From positions 117,028,921 through 117,092,920 of the forward strand of contig CM035160.1 in the NCBI GenBank assembly GCA_020205615.1: a DNA stretch of 64,000 bases, given 5' to 3'. This DNA is from Panax quinquefolius. Lineage: Eukaryota; Streptophyta; Magnoliopsida; Apiales; Araliaceae. The notes below the pieces were generated by a model. That model did no database searches and was not told where the DNA came from. It worked only from the letters and a program-made list of their open reading frames with translations. Below, piece after piece: positions 1 through 11,100 of this stretch. Positions within the stretch are counted from its first letter, which is position 1, and every line of letters begins with the position of its first letter. The translations under genes were made by a program, and so were the position numbers.

Positions 1-2540
1 ATGAATTGAATATCTTGAGTTATGTGCTTTAGTTAAGATTTCTTCTCTAATATCTGGTACTGCTGGAACCCAGATTCTTCCCTCGAACCGTAGTAGTCCT
101 TCGGTATTGATTTTGTATTTTACATCGCTACCCTTAATCAGATTCTCTTTGATTTTCCCGCACTCTTCATCTTGTAGTTGAGCATTCTTCAGTTTGTCCA
201 CTAGTGTTGGACCATCTTTTATTTGGAATAGTTGTTCGTCGAATTCTTTTGGAAATTTGATTTCCAACTCCAGTTTTGTCATTACTGAAATGAGCTCCTC
301 CTGAGTTGTTATCAGCATCAACTTTTCCCGACCTTTCCTGCTTAAAGCATCTGCAACCACATTCGCTTTGCCCGGATGATAAAAGATCTCACAATCGTAA
401 TCTTTTATCAATCCCATCCACCTTCTTTGACGCATGTTCAAATCCTTCTAAGTGAAAATATGCGCCCGGACTTTTGTGGTGCATGTAGATCTCACATTTT
501 CTCCATAAAGATAGTGTCTCCATATCTTCAGAGCAAATACAATTGCAGCCAATTCCAAATCATGAGTCAGATATCCTTCCTCATAATCCTTCAGTTGTCT
601 TGACGCATATGAAATAACTTTGTCATTCTGCATAAGAACATTACCCAATCCTTTGTGTGAGGCATCACTATAAATCACAAAGTTTCATGTATTATTTGGT
701 AATGCCAACACAGGTGCTATACTTAGCTTTTTCTTCAAATCTTGAAAACTTTCTTCACACTTTTCTGTTCAAACAAATTTTACAGTCTTCCTTGTCAAAT
801 TTTTTAGCGGAGTGGCTATCTTAGAAAAATCTTGAATAAATCTTCTATAATAACCGGCCAGTCCCAAGAAACTCCTCACTTCTGACGGTGTTCTTGGTTG
901 TTCCCAATTGATTACAGCTTCCACTTTTGATGGATCCACTGAAATCCCATCTTTGTCAATCACGCGCCCAAGAAATTATACACGATCTAGCCAAAATTCG
1001 CACTTAGAGAATTTTCCATACAACTTTTCCTTTCTTAGTGTTTCCAATGTTAAACGTAAGTGTTCCATGTGTTCTTCTTGAGTTTTGGTATACACTAGAA
1101 TGTCGTCGATGAATACCACTACAAACTTGTCTAAGAATGGTTTAAAAACCCTATTCCTCAAATCCATGAATGTAGCAGGGGCATTAGTTAAACCAAAAGA
1201 CATCACCAGAAACTCGTAATGTCCGTACCGAGTTCTGAATGCCGTTTTAGGTATATCCTCCTTTTTTACCTTCAATTGGTGATACCCACTTCTCAAATCA
1301 ATTTTCGAGAAATATTTAGCACCATTCAACTGATCAAACAAGTCATCTATTCTAGGCAACGGATACCTGTTCTTAATAGTGACCTTGTTTAACTCCCAAT
1401 AATCAATGCAAAGACGCATTGATCCATCCTTCTTCTTCATGAATAAAACTTGCGATCCCCACGACGATACGCTTGGTTGAATATATTTCTTGTCCACCAG
1501 CTCTTGCAACTGTACCATCAGTTCCTTCATTTCTACCGAAGCCATTCTGTACGGGGCCTTCAATATTGGTGTTATTCCCGGTGCCAAGTCGATCACGAAC
1601 TCTATTTCTCTGTCAGGCGGAAGTCTTGGCAAATCCTCTAGAAACACATCTTCAAATTCCCTCACCACTGATATCTCTTCTAGTTTCACACCCTTTTTCT
1701 GAGTATCGACTATGTAAGCTAACTAGCCCACACAGCCTTGACTCAACAATTTCTTGGCCTGCATAGTCGTTAGACATTTCATTTGTCTAGGCGACTTGCT
1801 TCTATAAAATACTACCTTTGACGGAGTCATAAGGTTTACACACTTCTTGCGATAATCAATTATTGCTCCATATTTGAATAGTCAATCCATTCCTAAAATA
1901 ACATCAAACTCTCCAAGTCTAATTGGCATCAAATCTACCAACAAGTCATTCTCCTTAATATTCACCCTACAGTTCTTGTATACGAATCTAACAGGGAATA
2001 CTTCTTTATTCACAATTTCTATGTTCAAAGGAAAATTCAATTCTTCACTAGGCATTCCTAACCTCTTAGCAAATTCTTCAGATATAAAAGAACAAGTAGC
2101 ACCCAAATCAAATAATACATAAGCATTTATATCATTGATTGGGATAATACCTGACACGACATCTTTTGATTGTACAGCATCCTGCACAGTCATGTTGAAG
2201 GTTCTAGCTATGGGTTTGTTTGATGCTGCAGGTCCTGCAATGGCCTATGTACCTCCATTGTTACCTCCATTGCTTCTGGTAGTCACTCCATCCTTCTTCT
2301 TAGGGCATTCACGAGCAAAGTGATCCTTGGATTCGCAAGTGAAGCACACATTCTTCTTTGGTTGAGTGAAATTTGGGGCGATGTGACCCTCCTGGCCACA
2401 ATTAAAGCAAACTCGTTTCCCCATCAAGCACGCACCCTTGTGAAATTTCCCGCATGTCGCACATGCTTCAAACTTTTTGTTTTGCTGGTTACCCTGCTAG
2501 TTTCCAGCACCCATGTTTCCATTCAACTTCCTCTTCAAAC

Positions 2541-2572
<32 letters not shown>

Positions 2573-3297
2573 CCACCGCTACCACCTCCATTCTTAATCT
2601 CATTTTCCTTATTCTTCTTCTTTTGTTCCTAATTGAACTTTGTCACTGCCTCGCCTCCACCTTCAGTGAGTACTGCCTTCTCCATCACTGCTGCAAACGT
2701 CTTCAATTGGAATAGGGAAACCCTACTGTACAACCAAGGCTTCAGTCCCTGTTCAAATCTCTTCGCCTTACGCTCGTCTGTGCCGACCTGATATGGCGCA
2801 AACCTCACCAATTCGCTAAATTTTGTGCCATACTCAGATACTGTCATCGTTCCCTGCTTTAATTCCAGAAACTACAATTCTAACTGACTCTTTGAACTCT
2901 CCATAAAATAGGTCTCGAAGAACAACTCCTTAAACCTATCCCAGGTCATCACTCCTGGCCCTTCACGAGTTTTATTGGTCTGCCACCAATAACTAGCTTC
3001 TGCTTTCAACATAAATGTTGCGAAAGCAGTCTTCTGATTATCCCCTACCCTAGCAACATCGAATATATTTTTTATCTCCACAATCCAGGTTTGTGCTTCG
3101 ACTAGATTCATGGACCCACGGAATTCAGGTGATCCAACCGCCTTGAAATCCTTAAATGTTGTACCATGGTGTTGTGGTTGATTCTGCAACGCTCTTGTTA
3201 GTAGCATCACTAGTTGTTGAACGCGATTACCATCAACATTGTCGTTATTGGTTCCTTCAGTAGTTCTCTGTCGTGGTGGTTGACGTCTGGGAGGCAT
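1..3297 (-). pseudogene. gag-pol polyprotein of element F, ten in-frame stops, truncated by window
   Basis: The start at 3297 gives MPPRRQPPRQ, a typical chromovirus gag start. Gag is followed by an Asn run and three CCHC-like knuckles (about 2475-2300). The first is CX2CX3HX3C, the second has Phe for its last Cys, the third is complete. The protease at about 2130 reads D-L-G where D-S-G or D-T-G is expected. RT keeps FIDD (about 1101-1113) and RNase H keeps YSDAS (about 668). The linker and HPGK...ADALSR (about 380-340) lead into the integrase zinc-finger start (HNSRYSIH) at the window edge. All pieces lie in one frame, broken by stops at 2872, 2629, 2497, 2245, 1882, 1723, 976, 769, 685 and 448. 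A -1/+1 indel pair lies near 470-495. Stops at 976 (CAA to TAA), 1882 and 769 (TGG to TGA) look like C-to-T decay. Not functional. Confidence 0.92.
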
Positions 3298-3580
3298 TTT
3301 CTGTTAAAATACATTCATTAGATTATTATTCAACTCTTTTAAGAAATTTCTACTTAACTTGCCTCCAAAAGAAATAACCACATAACACGTAACACTTTGA
3401 ATAAAGTAACTACTTTTATTTATTCATAACCTTTTTGAAACATAAAACAATAACATCACTACTATTTACATTACTTTCCTGAACTACAAAAGTTTCAGGA
3501 CAACATCATAGTCATATCCCATAGGTTGCATAACACTTGGGATTTACAATTTATTTAACATTTCATTCATCGTACAACAA
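3298..3580. other. Spacer between leader ORF and gag of element F
   Basis: This is about 280 bp of AT-rich leader. I see no ORF, repeat or structured element in it. Confidence 0.5.
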
Positions 3581-4327
3581 CTACGATGTTCTATTAAGAT
3601 ACTTCTTAGCCCTATCACGTTCTTCTTCCATGACCCAGAACATTGTTTTGCGATCTAATACGTATGATGGCAGCGTCTCAAACTGAATCGGATATCCCAT
3701 GACCCGATCTTGAGCTCGATTAATTGCGGTGTTAAATACTTTATCCATCTCTTCCATCTTCATCCTCTTTGCTTGTGCGTCCCTTGCTACTAATCTGGTT
3801 TATTGAAAAGCTTCCTCGTAAGCATCTTCAGCTCTTACCCTCTTAGTAACTTCTTCTCTTAGCTTGTTCTTCAGTTCAGCGACCACTATGATCAGTTGTT
3901 CTTTCTCTCATTCAGTCTGTACTAGTTTCTCCTCGACATTTGTCAGTCGTTCTTCACAATCCTGGATCTCGCCGTCTTTTTGTGTCATTGCGGTCTGTTA
4001 TTCAGCTACTATCTCCTGCAACTCCTCAACTATATCCTGAAGTTCCATATTATGGTTGTAGACTTCATCATACATACTAGCAGCCATCGAGGTTAATGGA
4101 GTCTCCTCCTCCTCGTCCTCGTCATCCTTATCCTCCTGTGGCAACTCAATGGGATCCTCTTCATCTGTTTCCATGTCATCATCCTCATCTTCAACTACTG
4201 TGACTAACGGGGCTGATTCCCGTGGCAGTAGTTGTTCCCAAACTACCTGAATGTCGCGAGGCTCCTCCTTTACATGCATTTGAGGTCCCTCCTCCCTAGC
4301 CTGACTGGATTCTCTGACATTAGTCAT
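3581..4327 (-). pseudogene. Leader ORF upstream of gag: acidic, coiled-coil-like protein, three in-frame stops
   Basis: About 248 codons lie between the primer-binding site and gag, in a frame different from gag-pol. Reading starts at 4327 (MTNVRESSQA) and stays in frame to a stop at 3581. It is broken by three stops, the first at 3998. The N-terminal third has a very acidic block (EDEDDDMETDEEDP and further D/E runs). The middle is rich in E, Q, L and V with heptad-like spacing, suggesting a coiled coil. The C-terminal part is basic and aromatic (MFWVMEEERDRAKKYL). I recognise no domain. Extra ORFs before gag are known in Tat/Ogre-type Gypsy elements; I do not recall one as standard in chromoviruses. 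It could encode an accessory protein or be a translated leader of no use. Product unknown. Confidence 0.55.
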
Positions 4328-4520
4328 CCTGACAACAAAGTTTTAAACTTTAAATTATTAATCATTTCTACTCGACACTCACGAGTACATAAACTATAAA
4401 CACATAAGCACATAAGTGTCTTATTAGTTCTTCCTTAAAACTTGATAAGAGTTATCTCCACTATCTTTTCAAAGGTTACTTCCTAAGGCTTCCCCCCCCA
4501 CCTAAGGTTCATATCCTAAA

Positions 4521-4533
4521 GCTTTGATACCAA
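4521..4533 (-). promoter_or_regulatory. Primer-binding site of element F (tRNA-iMet type)
   Basis: The minus strand reads TTGGTATCAAAGC two bases after the LTR end. It differs by one base from the TGGTATCAGAGC-type site complementary to plant initiator-Met tRNA. It fixes the LTR boundary and the minus orientation of F. Confidence 0.88.
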
Positions 4534-6554
4534 CCTGTGACACCCCCAAATCCTGGTACTTCATTTCCTCAAGATTTGGTGTTCACTTAATCAAAACATT
4601 CATTTCTAACTACCCAATCATAATAAAATTGAATAATAAAAACCTGCCCATACAAGATTAAACTTAAATAAAAATATCCCAGGTTATCTAACCTTTAATT
4701 ACAACCATTCAAATGCGGAAATTAAGTTATTACATCATTCAAAAGTCTATAACAATAAAATAAAATTACAAGTCTTCATCACTTGTATATTTTTCCCTTT
4801 CTTTTGCTAGTAGTAGGTTCATTGACCTTCTCAACCTTAGCTACAATAAGTATTTAATATGCAAGAGTGAGCAAATAAGGCTCACTTAAATTAAGAATGA
4901 ATAACTTTACAACATTACAACATTTGCCAGAAATAGGCTCAATAGAACTGAATGATAGGTTCTATTAACATTTTTAAACATACTACTGAGGGTCTAATGA
5001 CCACGAATCATCTCCACAGTTATAAGTAATCTTTCAACTTTAACTTTAACAGTCATAAGACTATAAGGACTCCATGTACTTAGGGGGATCAACCATTCGT
5101 ACAATGTATTGTGCACAATCATTTCAACGCTAAGCGTAAACCTCTAATAAAAGAGTTGTTCATCTCGGTATTTAGAATACAAGTCCGTACCAAAGGAGGT
5201 TTGGTTTGGATACATTACAGGGTAATTTAGAATTCAACGGTCATCAACTAAGGATTAGTTGAATACAAAAGAACTAACTGTATGCTATGGAATAATCATA
5301 ACTGAATCGATATTTGTAAATTAATATCATTCTTTAGGAATAATCTAATAGCATAAACATTGAATAATCATAACATAATTTGCTTTGAACAATATTAAGT
5401 CAAAGTTATTGATAATTGGATACCAAGCATGCATAATGAATAGTAATTTGAACGATAAAGTTGTTCTACACTAGAATATTAAAATATAGCGATTGCATGC
5501 TAAATAACAAGTTACATATTAAAGAAACTTGCTCAATACTAAATATACGATTTAGAATACTTGCATCCCTATGAACAATTAGATACAAGAGCTTTCTCAA
5601 TAATAAACCATCTAGCTCTACGAAAGTGTAGAGTTAGTCACTTGTATAATTGAATTTGAATTAAAAAAAATAATGTACTCAACGAAATTGAACTTGTACA
5701 ATGAGGTTTTAGAGTTGGAAAACTTGCTCAAAAGAGTTTAAATATTCGCATAATTATAGGAGTAGAGTTAGAGAACTTGCCTTTAGCACAAGCTAACCCT
5801 TACCACTTGAATCTCAATACCCTATATATATATATGTCATCATGACATAACTAGTCATTACCAATCATTTTATATCTATATAAACAAATATATACATCAT
5901 GTAGGTTAAATTACCAATTCACATAATCAAACTATGTTAATACTAGTTAACCCTTGATAACATGCTCATTCATAGTTTAATACTACTGAAATCATCATTT
6001 AACATTTCTATTATTAACACACAACATTTATTTTCCAACTTTGTATACTTAAATAAAACCATCGAGACCATTACGCTAATCTTCGCATGCATGGCTACGA
6101 TTTACATGTGGTAGCATTATGATTATGAATTTGGCGCCATGTATGGCTAGAAGACTTAGGCTAACGTTTGGCCGCAATGCGTGGTGTTGGCTCACGTGAA
6201 ACCTATATCTTTGAGCAGCACATGCGGCGTCAAACTCGTAATCTGGCGACAAGCTTTAAAGCAACAAGATGAATAGAAAGCCAAATTGGCCTACAAGCTC
6301 CAATCTAGCAAGCTAATTAACATGTAATTCATATAGATACTTCATGTAAACATATTGAAAAGACTCCTAACATGTTTTTACACATACAATAACATAAACA
6401 TCAATTTTATAACACCCAATTTCAATGTTTTTGGCAAAAACTCCATTTTTGACATTTTTAATGAAATTCATCACTGTAACTTTATTTTTCAATCAAAACA
6501 GTTGATTCAAACTACCATGTTTATGTTTATTCATCTACTTTCAAAATCAATAGT

Positions 6555-6555
<1 letters not shown>

Positions 6556-6590
<35 letters not shown>
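6556..6590. repeat. (AT)n microsatellite in the LTR of F
   Basis: About 17 uninterrupted AT dinucleotides. Confidence 0.95.
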
Positions 6591-6593
<3 letters not shown>

Positions 6594-7123
6594 CAACTAA
6601 TCACACCTTAATTTGATTTTAAACAAGTCATATTCATGTATATATATTCAATGAACACTCTGTAATATAGTTTCTTCATAAAACACATATATAAATAAAC
6701 TAGTTCCTCTATAATCATATATAAACCCATGAAACCATCTTATAACCAATAATTTATCATATAAAACCATATATCACATACAATTTATCCTTCTTGAAGA
6801 TTTTTACAAAGAATTTTAGAAGTGGAAAAACTAAACTTTTAAAATAAAAAAGAATTAAGATCCTACCATTGTTTAAGAAGAGATACCCTTCCCTTTTGAT
6901 CAAGAACTTTTTTTTTCCCCAATCTTTTCTCAAAACCTCTCAAGAATTCTCTCTAATTCTTCTTCTTCTCTTCCTTTTCTTCTTCTGTGTTTTTCTTTTC
7001 CCAACTCTAGTTTACGTAGTAAAAATATAACGTATATAGTAATAATATATATTAATTATATAATATAACTCTAGTTATAACTTATATTAATTATATAAGT
7101 TTTGAAAATCAAAAGCCATAAAG

Positions 7124-7269
7124 CTTGTTTGGCTAACATAATAAAATAACCCATTAACTCTTATACCTTGTTTGGTAAAGCTAATTAAAATAAATCAATT
7201 AATCCCTATACCTAGTTTGATAAAACACTATTAGAATAAATGGATTAATATGCATTAAGACATGTTTGG
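7124..7269 (-). repeat. Four phased CCAAACAAG motifs in the LTR upstream region of F
   Basis: CTTGTTTGG or a one- to two-base variant occurs at 7124, 7167, 7212 and 7261 on the plus strand, spaced 43-49 bp. The same set occurs in both A LTRs (21580, 21628, 21673, 21718 and 47042, 47090, 47136, 47181) just before the likely transcription start. Two copies are visible in G (about 9058 and 9103). The position suggests an enhancer array, but no transcription factor is assigned. Confidence 0.75.
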
Positions 7270-8394
7270 CAAAACTAAATTAAACGCTTTTAATTTATTT
7301 TAATAACTCCTTTATAGCAAGGTTATTTGACACACTTCTACTAAATTAAATAATCAATTTAATCAATTCAAATAATAATATATTAAATTACTTTAACACA
7401 TAAAGCATTCCCACATAATTATAATTTTCTTTATAATTATAAATTTATTTAACCAACTAACACCTTATTTTAATTACAAATTCTAATTAAAATATTATGA
7501 TTCATTTAATCATTATTAGCTCTCTAACTTAATTATTAAATTAAATTAGTATATAATCTCATAACAATTAATTTTCTTAGCTCCTTAATTATTTATTCAA
7601 CAAATAATTAACTAAACCACATCAACTCAAATTGAACAATTATTTATTCAATAATAAACATATCCATTAAATACTTATATAAGTCAATGAATATCTAGTA
7701 TTATAATTTTAAATTCTGGAATGTTACAGATATTATTAGGATTAGGTGCGGTTCTTAAAACTAATGCATATGGTAAGTTCGTGACTCATAATAATATGCT
7801 ATATTTTGAACCCCTCAGCGAATGGACGCCTATGGTCTGACTAGGATAAGTTCTTAAATTCATATTATTGTGGAAAGTTCCTAAACTTCTAATGTGAAAC
7901 TCATAATAATTTCAAGAAAGAAATGAAATTCAAGAAAAGATGAGAAATGTGAAACTCTTAGAAGAGGAAGAGGTGACGAATATGATGATCTTAGAAAAAT
8001 CCTTAGAAAAAGAATTTGGTTTTAGAACCCAATTAATGAATAAAGTATTAACGTAAAATCTATTTTGATAGATTGAATGAATAAAGATTAATAAATAAAA
8101 TTTTAAGGACAAAATTCTTAGAAGAAACGGTGAATGTAATACCCAAGTGTTTATGATAACGATCCTTAGAAAAGGAAATGAATGGGTTAAAGAATATATA
8201 ATACTCAAAATATAATTGAGTATAAGTAAAGTTTATGAAATAAAAATTACAAGAATTTATTATGAAGAATGGTGGTAGTGGTAATAAATAAAACCTATAT
8301 TAAGGTAATGTGTTGAAGATATTCAACGATAAATTTTGAAAAGAGATTTGGTGAAAACCTGAGTAAGGTAGGCTTTCGGTGATTCCGAGGACGG

Positions 8395-8416
8395 AATCCT
8401 TGTAAGGAGGGAAGGA
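8395..8416 (+). other. Polypurine tract before the G LTR
   Basis: TGTAAGGAGGGAAGGA lies directly before TGTGACAACCC. It matches the tract before the 3' LTR of A (about 46560-46575). Confidence 0.7.
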
Positions 8417-10945
8417 TGTGACAACCCAAATTTTTAGAAGTTATTAAAATAGGAATATAATAATTAAAATTCTTATTACGAGATGTTTTGAGTTTGAGTA
8501 TGTATATGTATGTGCTGTATATTTTGAAATATGTGTTCTGGTGTGAAGAGTAATATATATATTCATATATTGGGAAAGTGGGGTTTAATATTACCTTGAA
8601 TTATTTATTTATCTGTATTTGCGATTCTGGGGACAAAATCTTTTTAAGGAGGGAAAAATTTGACAATCCAGGATTTTAGTAATTGTAATTTAAAATATTT
8701 ATTAAATGAAATAAATATTTTATTGATGTAGTTATTATTAGTAAATATTTATGACTAGATAATATTCTAAATTAAATTAATTTATAATTTAGAGAATTGT
8801 AATATAACATGAGATGTTATATTGTTGTTTTAATTTAATAATTTAAGATGGTATGATAAGTTATTAAATAAAAAATTATAATGAAATTATAATTTTGTGA
8901 TATTTGTTTATATAGAATATTTATTTTAAATATAGTATGTGTAATTAATTTATTTGATTATTATTGGATATGGAAATCCAAATAAATAACATGTGATTAT
9001 AAATTATAAACTAAATTGTTTATTAAAATAAATTAATGGAGTTTAATTTAGTTTATGCCAAACAAAGCTTAAATATATTAAGTATTTAAACTTTAAAGGG
9101 TTTTGCCAAACAAAGTCTTATGGCTTTTGGATTTTAATTTTTTTTAAATTTAAATAATCTAAATAAAATAAATCAAAGTAATAAATATAATATATTTATA
9201 ATCTATACGTTATATGTTGTAACTGATTAGGCTTATTATGGCCATGTCAGTTTTCTTTTATTATTACGCATACATGGTTATCAGTTTTGGGTTATACGTA
9301 GTCTAGTTTTCTAAGCTTAAGATTACAGAGAACTTGAGAGAGATTGAAAGGAAACCTAAGAATTTCAAGGTGATTATCAATTGATTAACAAGGATTATCT
9401 TAGTAAATTGAAGGTAATTTCAAAATTTTAGTATTAAATATGCATATATGTTCTAATATGTTTTACGTTATGTATTTCTATCCTCTGTGAATTCAAAATT
9501 TTAAGTTGATGATTATACAACTGAGTAACTGTAGTTGTAGGTGTTTATGATGATAAGGATTTGGGTTTAAACAAGAATTGTATGCTAATTATAATTAAAA
9601 GTAGGAAAAATAATGACAGTGTTTGTATTTTTCATATGGCTTATTTAAGTACCAATTTTGGTGATCAATTTTTATGCTAAATTGTAAATTGGGTCTTATT
9701 TATGCTAGTTCGTTAAGAAACGAAGAGGACGTAGTTTGAACGAGGTGATTTGGTGAAAAATTGAGTTTATAGTGATGATTTTTGTGCAGAAACTCAAAAA
9801 TAGAGTTTTCATACGAAAACATGGAAATTGAGGAGTTAAAATAGTTAAAAGTGTTGTTAAATTGGTCTATGTTGATGAATATGTTAGCAATTATGTGTAT
9901 GATAGTTTTATATTTATTTTATATGTTAATTTCACTATTTGGTGGGTGAAATTCATGTTAGTTGGGCTAAAAACGGCTAATGTTCTAGCAAGTTTCATTT
10001 CTGTCTGTGTTTCTCAGTAATGCTACCGGGTGCTAAGGCAAAAAAACTACTACACCACTATTTGTGTATGGTCTAAAAATACTGCCATACACTAATCTGA
10101 GGCAGAGACTTCTGCTGCTGCTGCTGCTGCAGATTTTGAGTAGCATCACCACTTGGTCTAAAGTTGTGATAATGTGTCACAATGAATGAAGTCAACACTT
10201 GGAATTTCTGAAATGTAAATGGTAATGTAAGACTTGTACCGAAATAACAAGTTTAACTAGAAATGAGTGCTATATTGGAAAAAGGATGTTAGTACATTGT
10301 GTATTGATTAATAAGAAGGGTTATGCGTTGCATTATAACTAATAGTTAATGTGAATGATTATATAACTGTGTAGGAATACACAAAGCGAAGATAAGCGAT
10401 AAGCAGTTAAGTCTTAGTTCATAAACTACGAATCAGGCAAGTCTTTCAGTTCCTATTTGTTATGTGAACTTAGTTATTAGCTGTTTTAAATCTTTATTGC
10501 AAAGAGCATGAGGTGTTATATATATGTTGAATGTATGAACTTTTAAAGTCAACTTATGACTACGTTGATTGAGTATTGAATGTTGATTGAGTAAGGAACT
10601 CAAACTCTTTACTTGTTATATGAACTAAAGTATGTATGTTATGTTAGTTCAATGTTTATGAGATGTATGATAAGCATGTTATTATGTGCTACGTGATACA
10701 TGAAAACTGTTAGATTTTGATGGGCTGTCGAGCTCAACCTTGCTAATAACCATTTTTTCAGGTTAAGGATTGAAGGTAACACTATGTGGTACTTGAAAGA
10801 CATGAATCAGATGTAATACACAAAGATTATTATTTTAGCTAAAGTTATCATTTCTTTAAATCATGATTAAGGTTCATGAGATGTACTCAATGTTTTATGT
10901 ATGCATATTTTATGTTGAGTTGTAAAGTTAAAGTTTGAACCGTCC
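8417..10945 (+). repeat. LTR of element G, 3' truncated, with duplicated start
   Basis: The LTR opens TGTGACAACCC at 8417. At 8632-8661 the GATTCTGGGGACAAAATC plus AAGGAGGG plus TTTGACAATCC block repeats, so two LTR starts lie about 243 bp apart. The 3' part (10660-10945) is homologous to the minus-strand scrap at 61732-62193, including GAGCTCA(A/T)(C/T)CTTGC and the following TTTTTTCAGG. A short (CTG)n tract lies at about 10110-10130. Confidence 0.75.
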
Positions 10946-11100
10946 TGTGACGCCCCCAAAATATGTATACATCACTTATTCTGAGTCGCCAAATACATGG
11001 TACAAAAACAAATACAACTTCAGTAATACAATTATCGTGCAAAATACGACAACACATATACTGTGAATTTGAATACAAATATTATTTAATAGACAGTATA
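10946..11100 (-). repeat. Scrap of a B-class LTR (3' terminal 155 bp)
   Basis: TGTGACGCCCCCAAAATA followed by TATACATCAC..ATTCTGAGTCGCC is the 3' end of B-class LTRs read on the minus strand, as at 14046, 18957 and 62194. It stops at AGACAGTATA, where the next LTR starts in the opposite direction. Confidence 0.85.

Larger units (their letters stand above)
1..7728 (-). mobile_element. Element F: Ty3/Gypsy LTR retrotransposon, 5' part
   Basis: Reading the minus strand from 7728 there is a 3.2 kb LTR, an initiator-Met-type primer-binding site, a leader ORF, then gag, protease, RT, RNase H and the start of integrase, which runs off the window at base 1. The domain order PR-RT-RH-IN with gag and pol in one frame fits plant chromoviruses of the Tekay/Del kind; that lineage call is by resemblance only. 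The rest of integrase, any chromodomain and the 3' LTR lie outside the window, so neither target-site duplication nor LTR divergence can be scored. The plus-strand flank at 7729 is the tail of another retroelement, so F is itself in or next to older repeats. Confidence 0.93.
4536..7728 (-). repeat. 5' LTR of element F (A/F class, 3.19 kb)
   Basis: The plus strand begins TGTGACACCCCC and ends GTTACA, so the LTR runs TGTAAC...TGTCACA on the minus strand. It is homologous to the two LTRs of element A at 21114-42793 (split) and 46576-49529, including the TGTAACATTCCAGAA start. The upstream part carries the phased CTTGTTTGG motif (7124-7269). An (AT)n tract lies at 6556-6590. The GCTCA motif near the 3' end is at about 4861-4875. 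No long ORF is expected and none is seen. Confidence 0.88.
7729..10945 (+). mobile_element. Element G: internal 3' tail plus LTR, truncated at both ends
   Basis: The start at 7729 resembles the post-integrase region of A near 46145 (GATTAGGT.CGGTTCTTAAAACTAA). A polypurine stretch (AAGGAGGGAAGGA) then precedes an LTR start TGTGACAACCC at 8417. A second polypurine tract and LTR-like start follow at 8632-8661. The LTR is related to the A/F class: it has GCCAAACAAAG motifs at about 9058 and 9103 and the GCTCA motif at 10731-10761. It ends abruptly at 10945 against a B-class LTR scrap. No coding domain can be read in 7729-8416; its ORFs are short and unsupported. Confidence 0.7.

Noticed and set aside
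7930..8208. 92-codon hydrophobic ORF before the G LTR
   Set aside because: It is antisense to the element, AT-driven composition, no homologue in the matching part of A.
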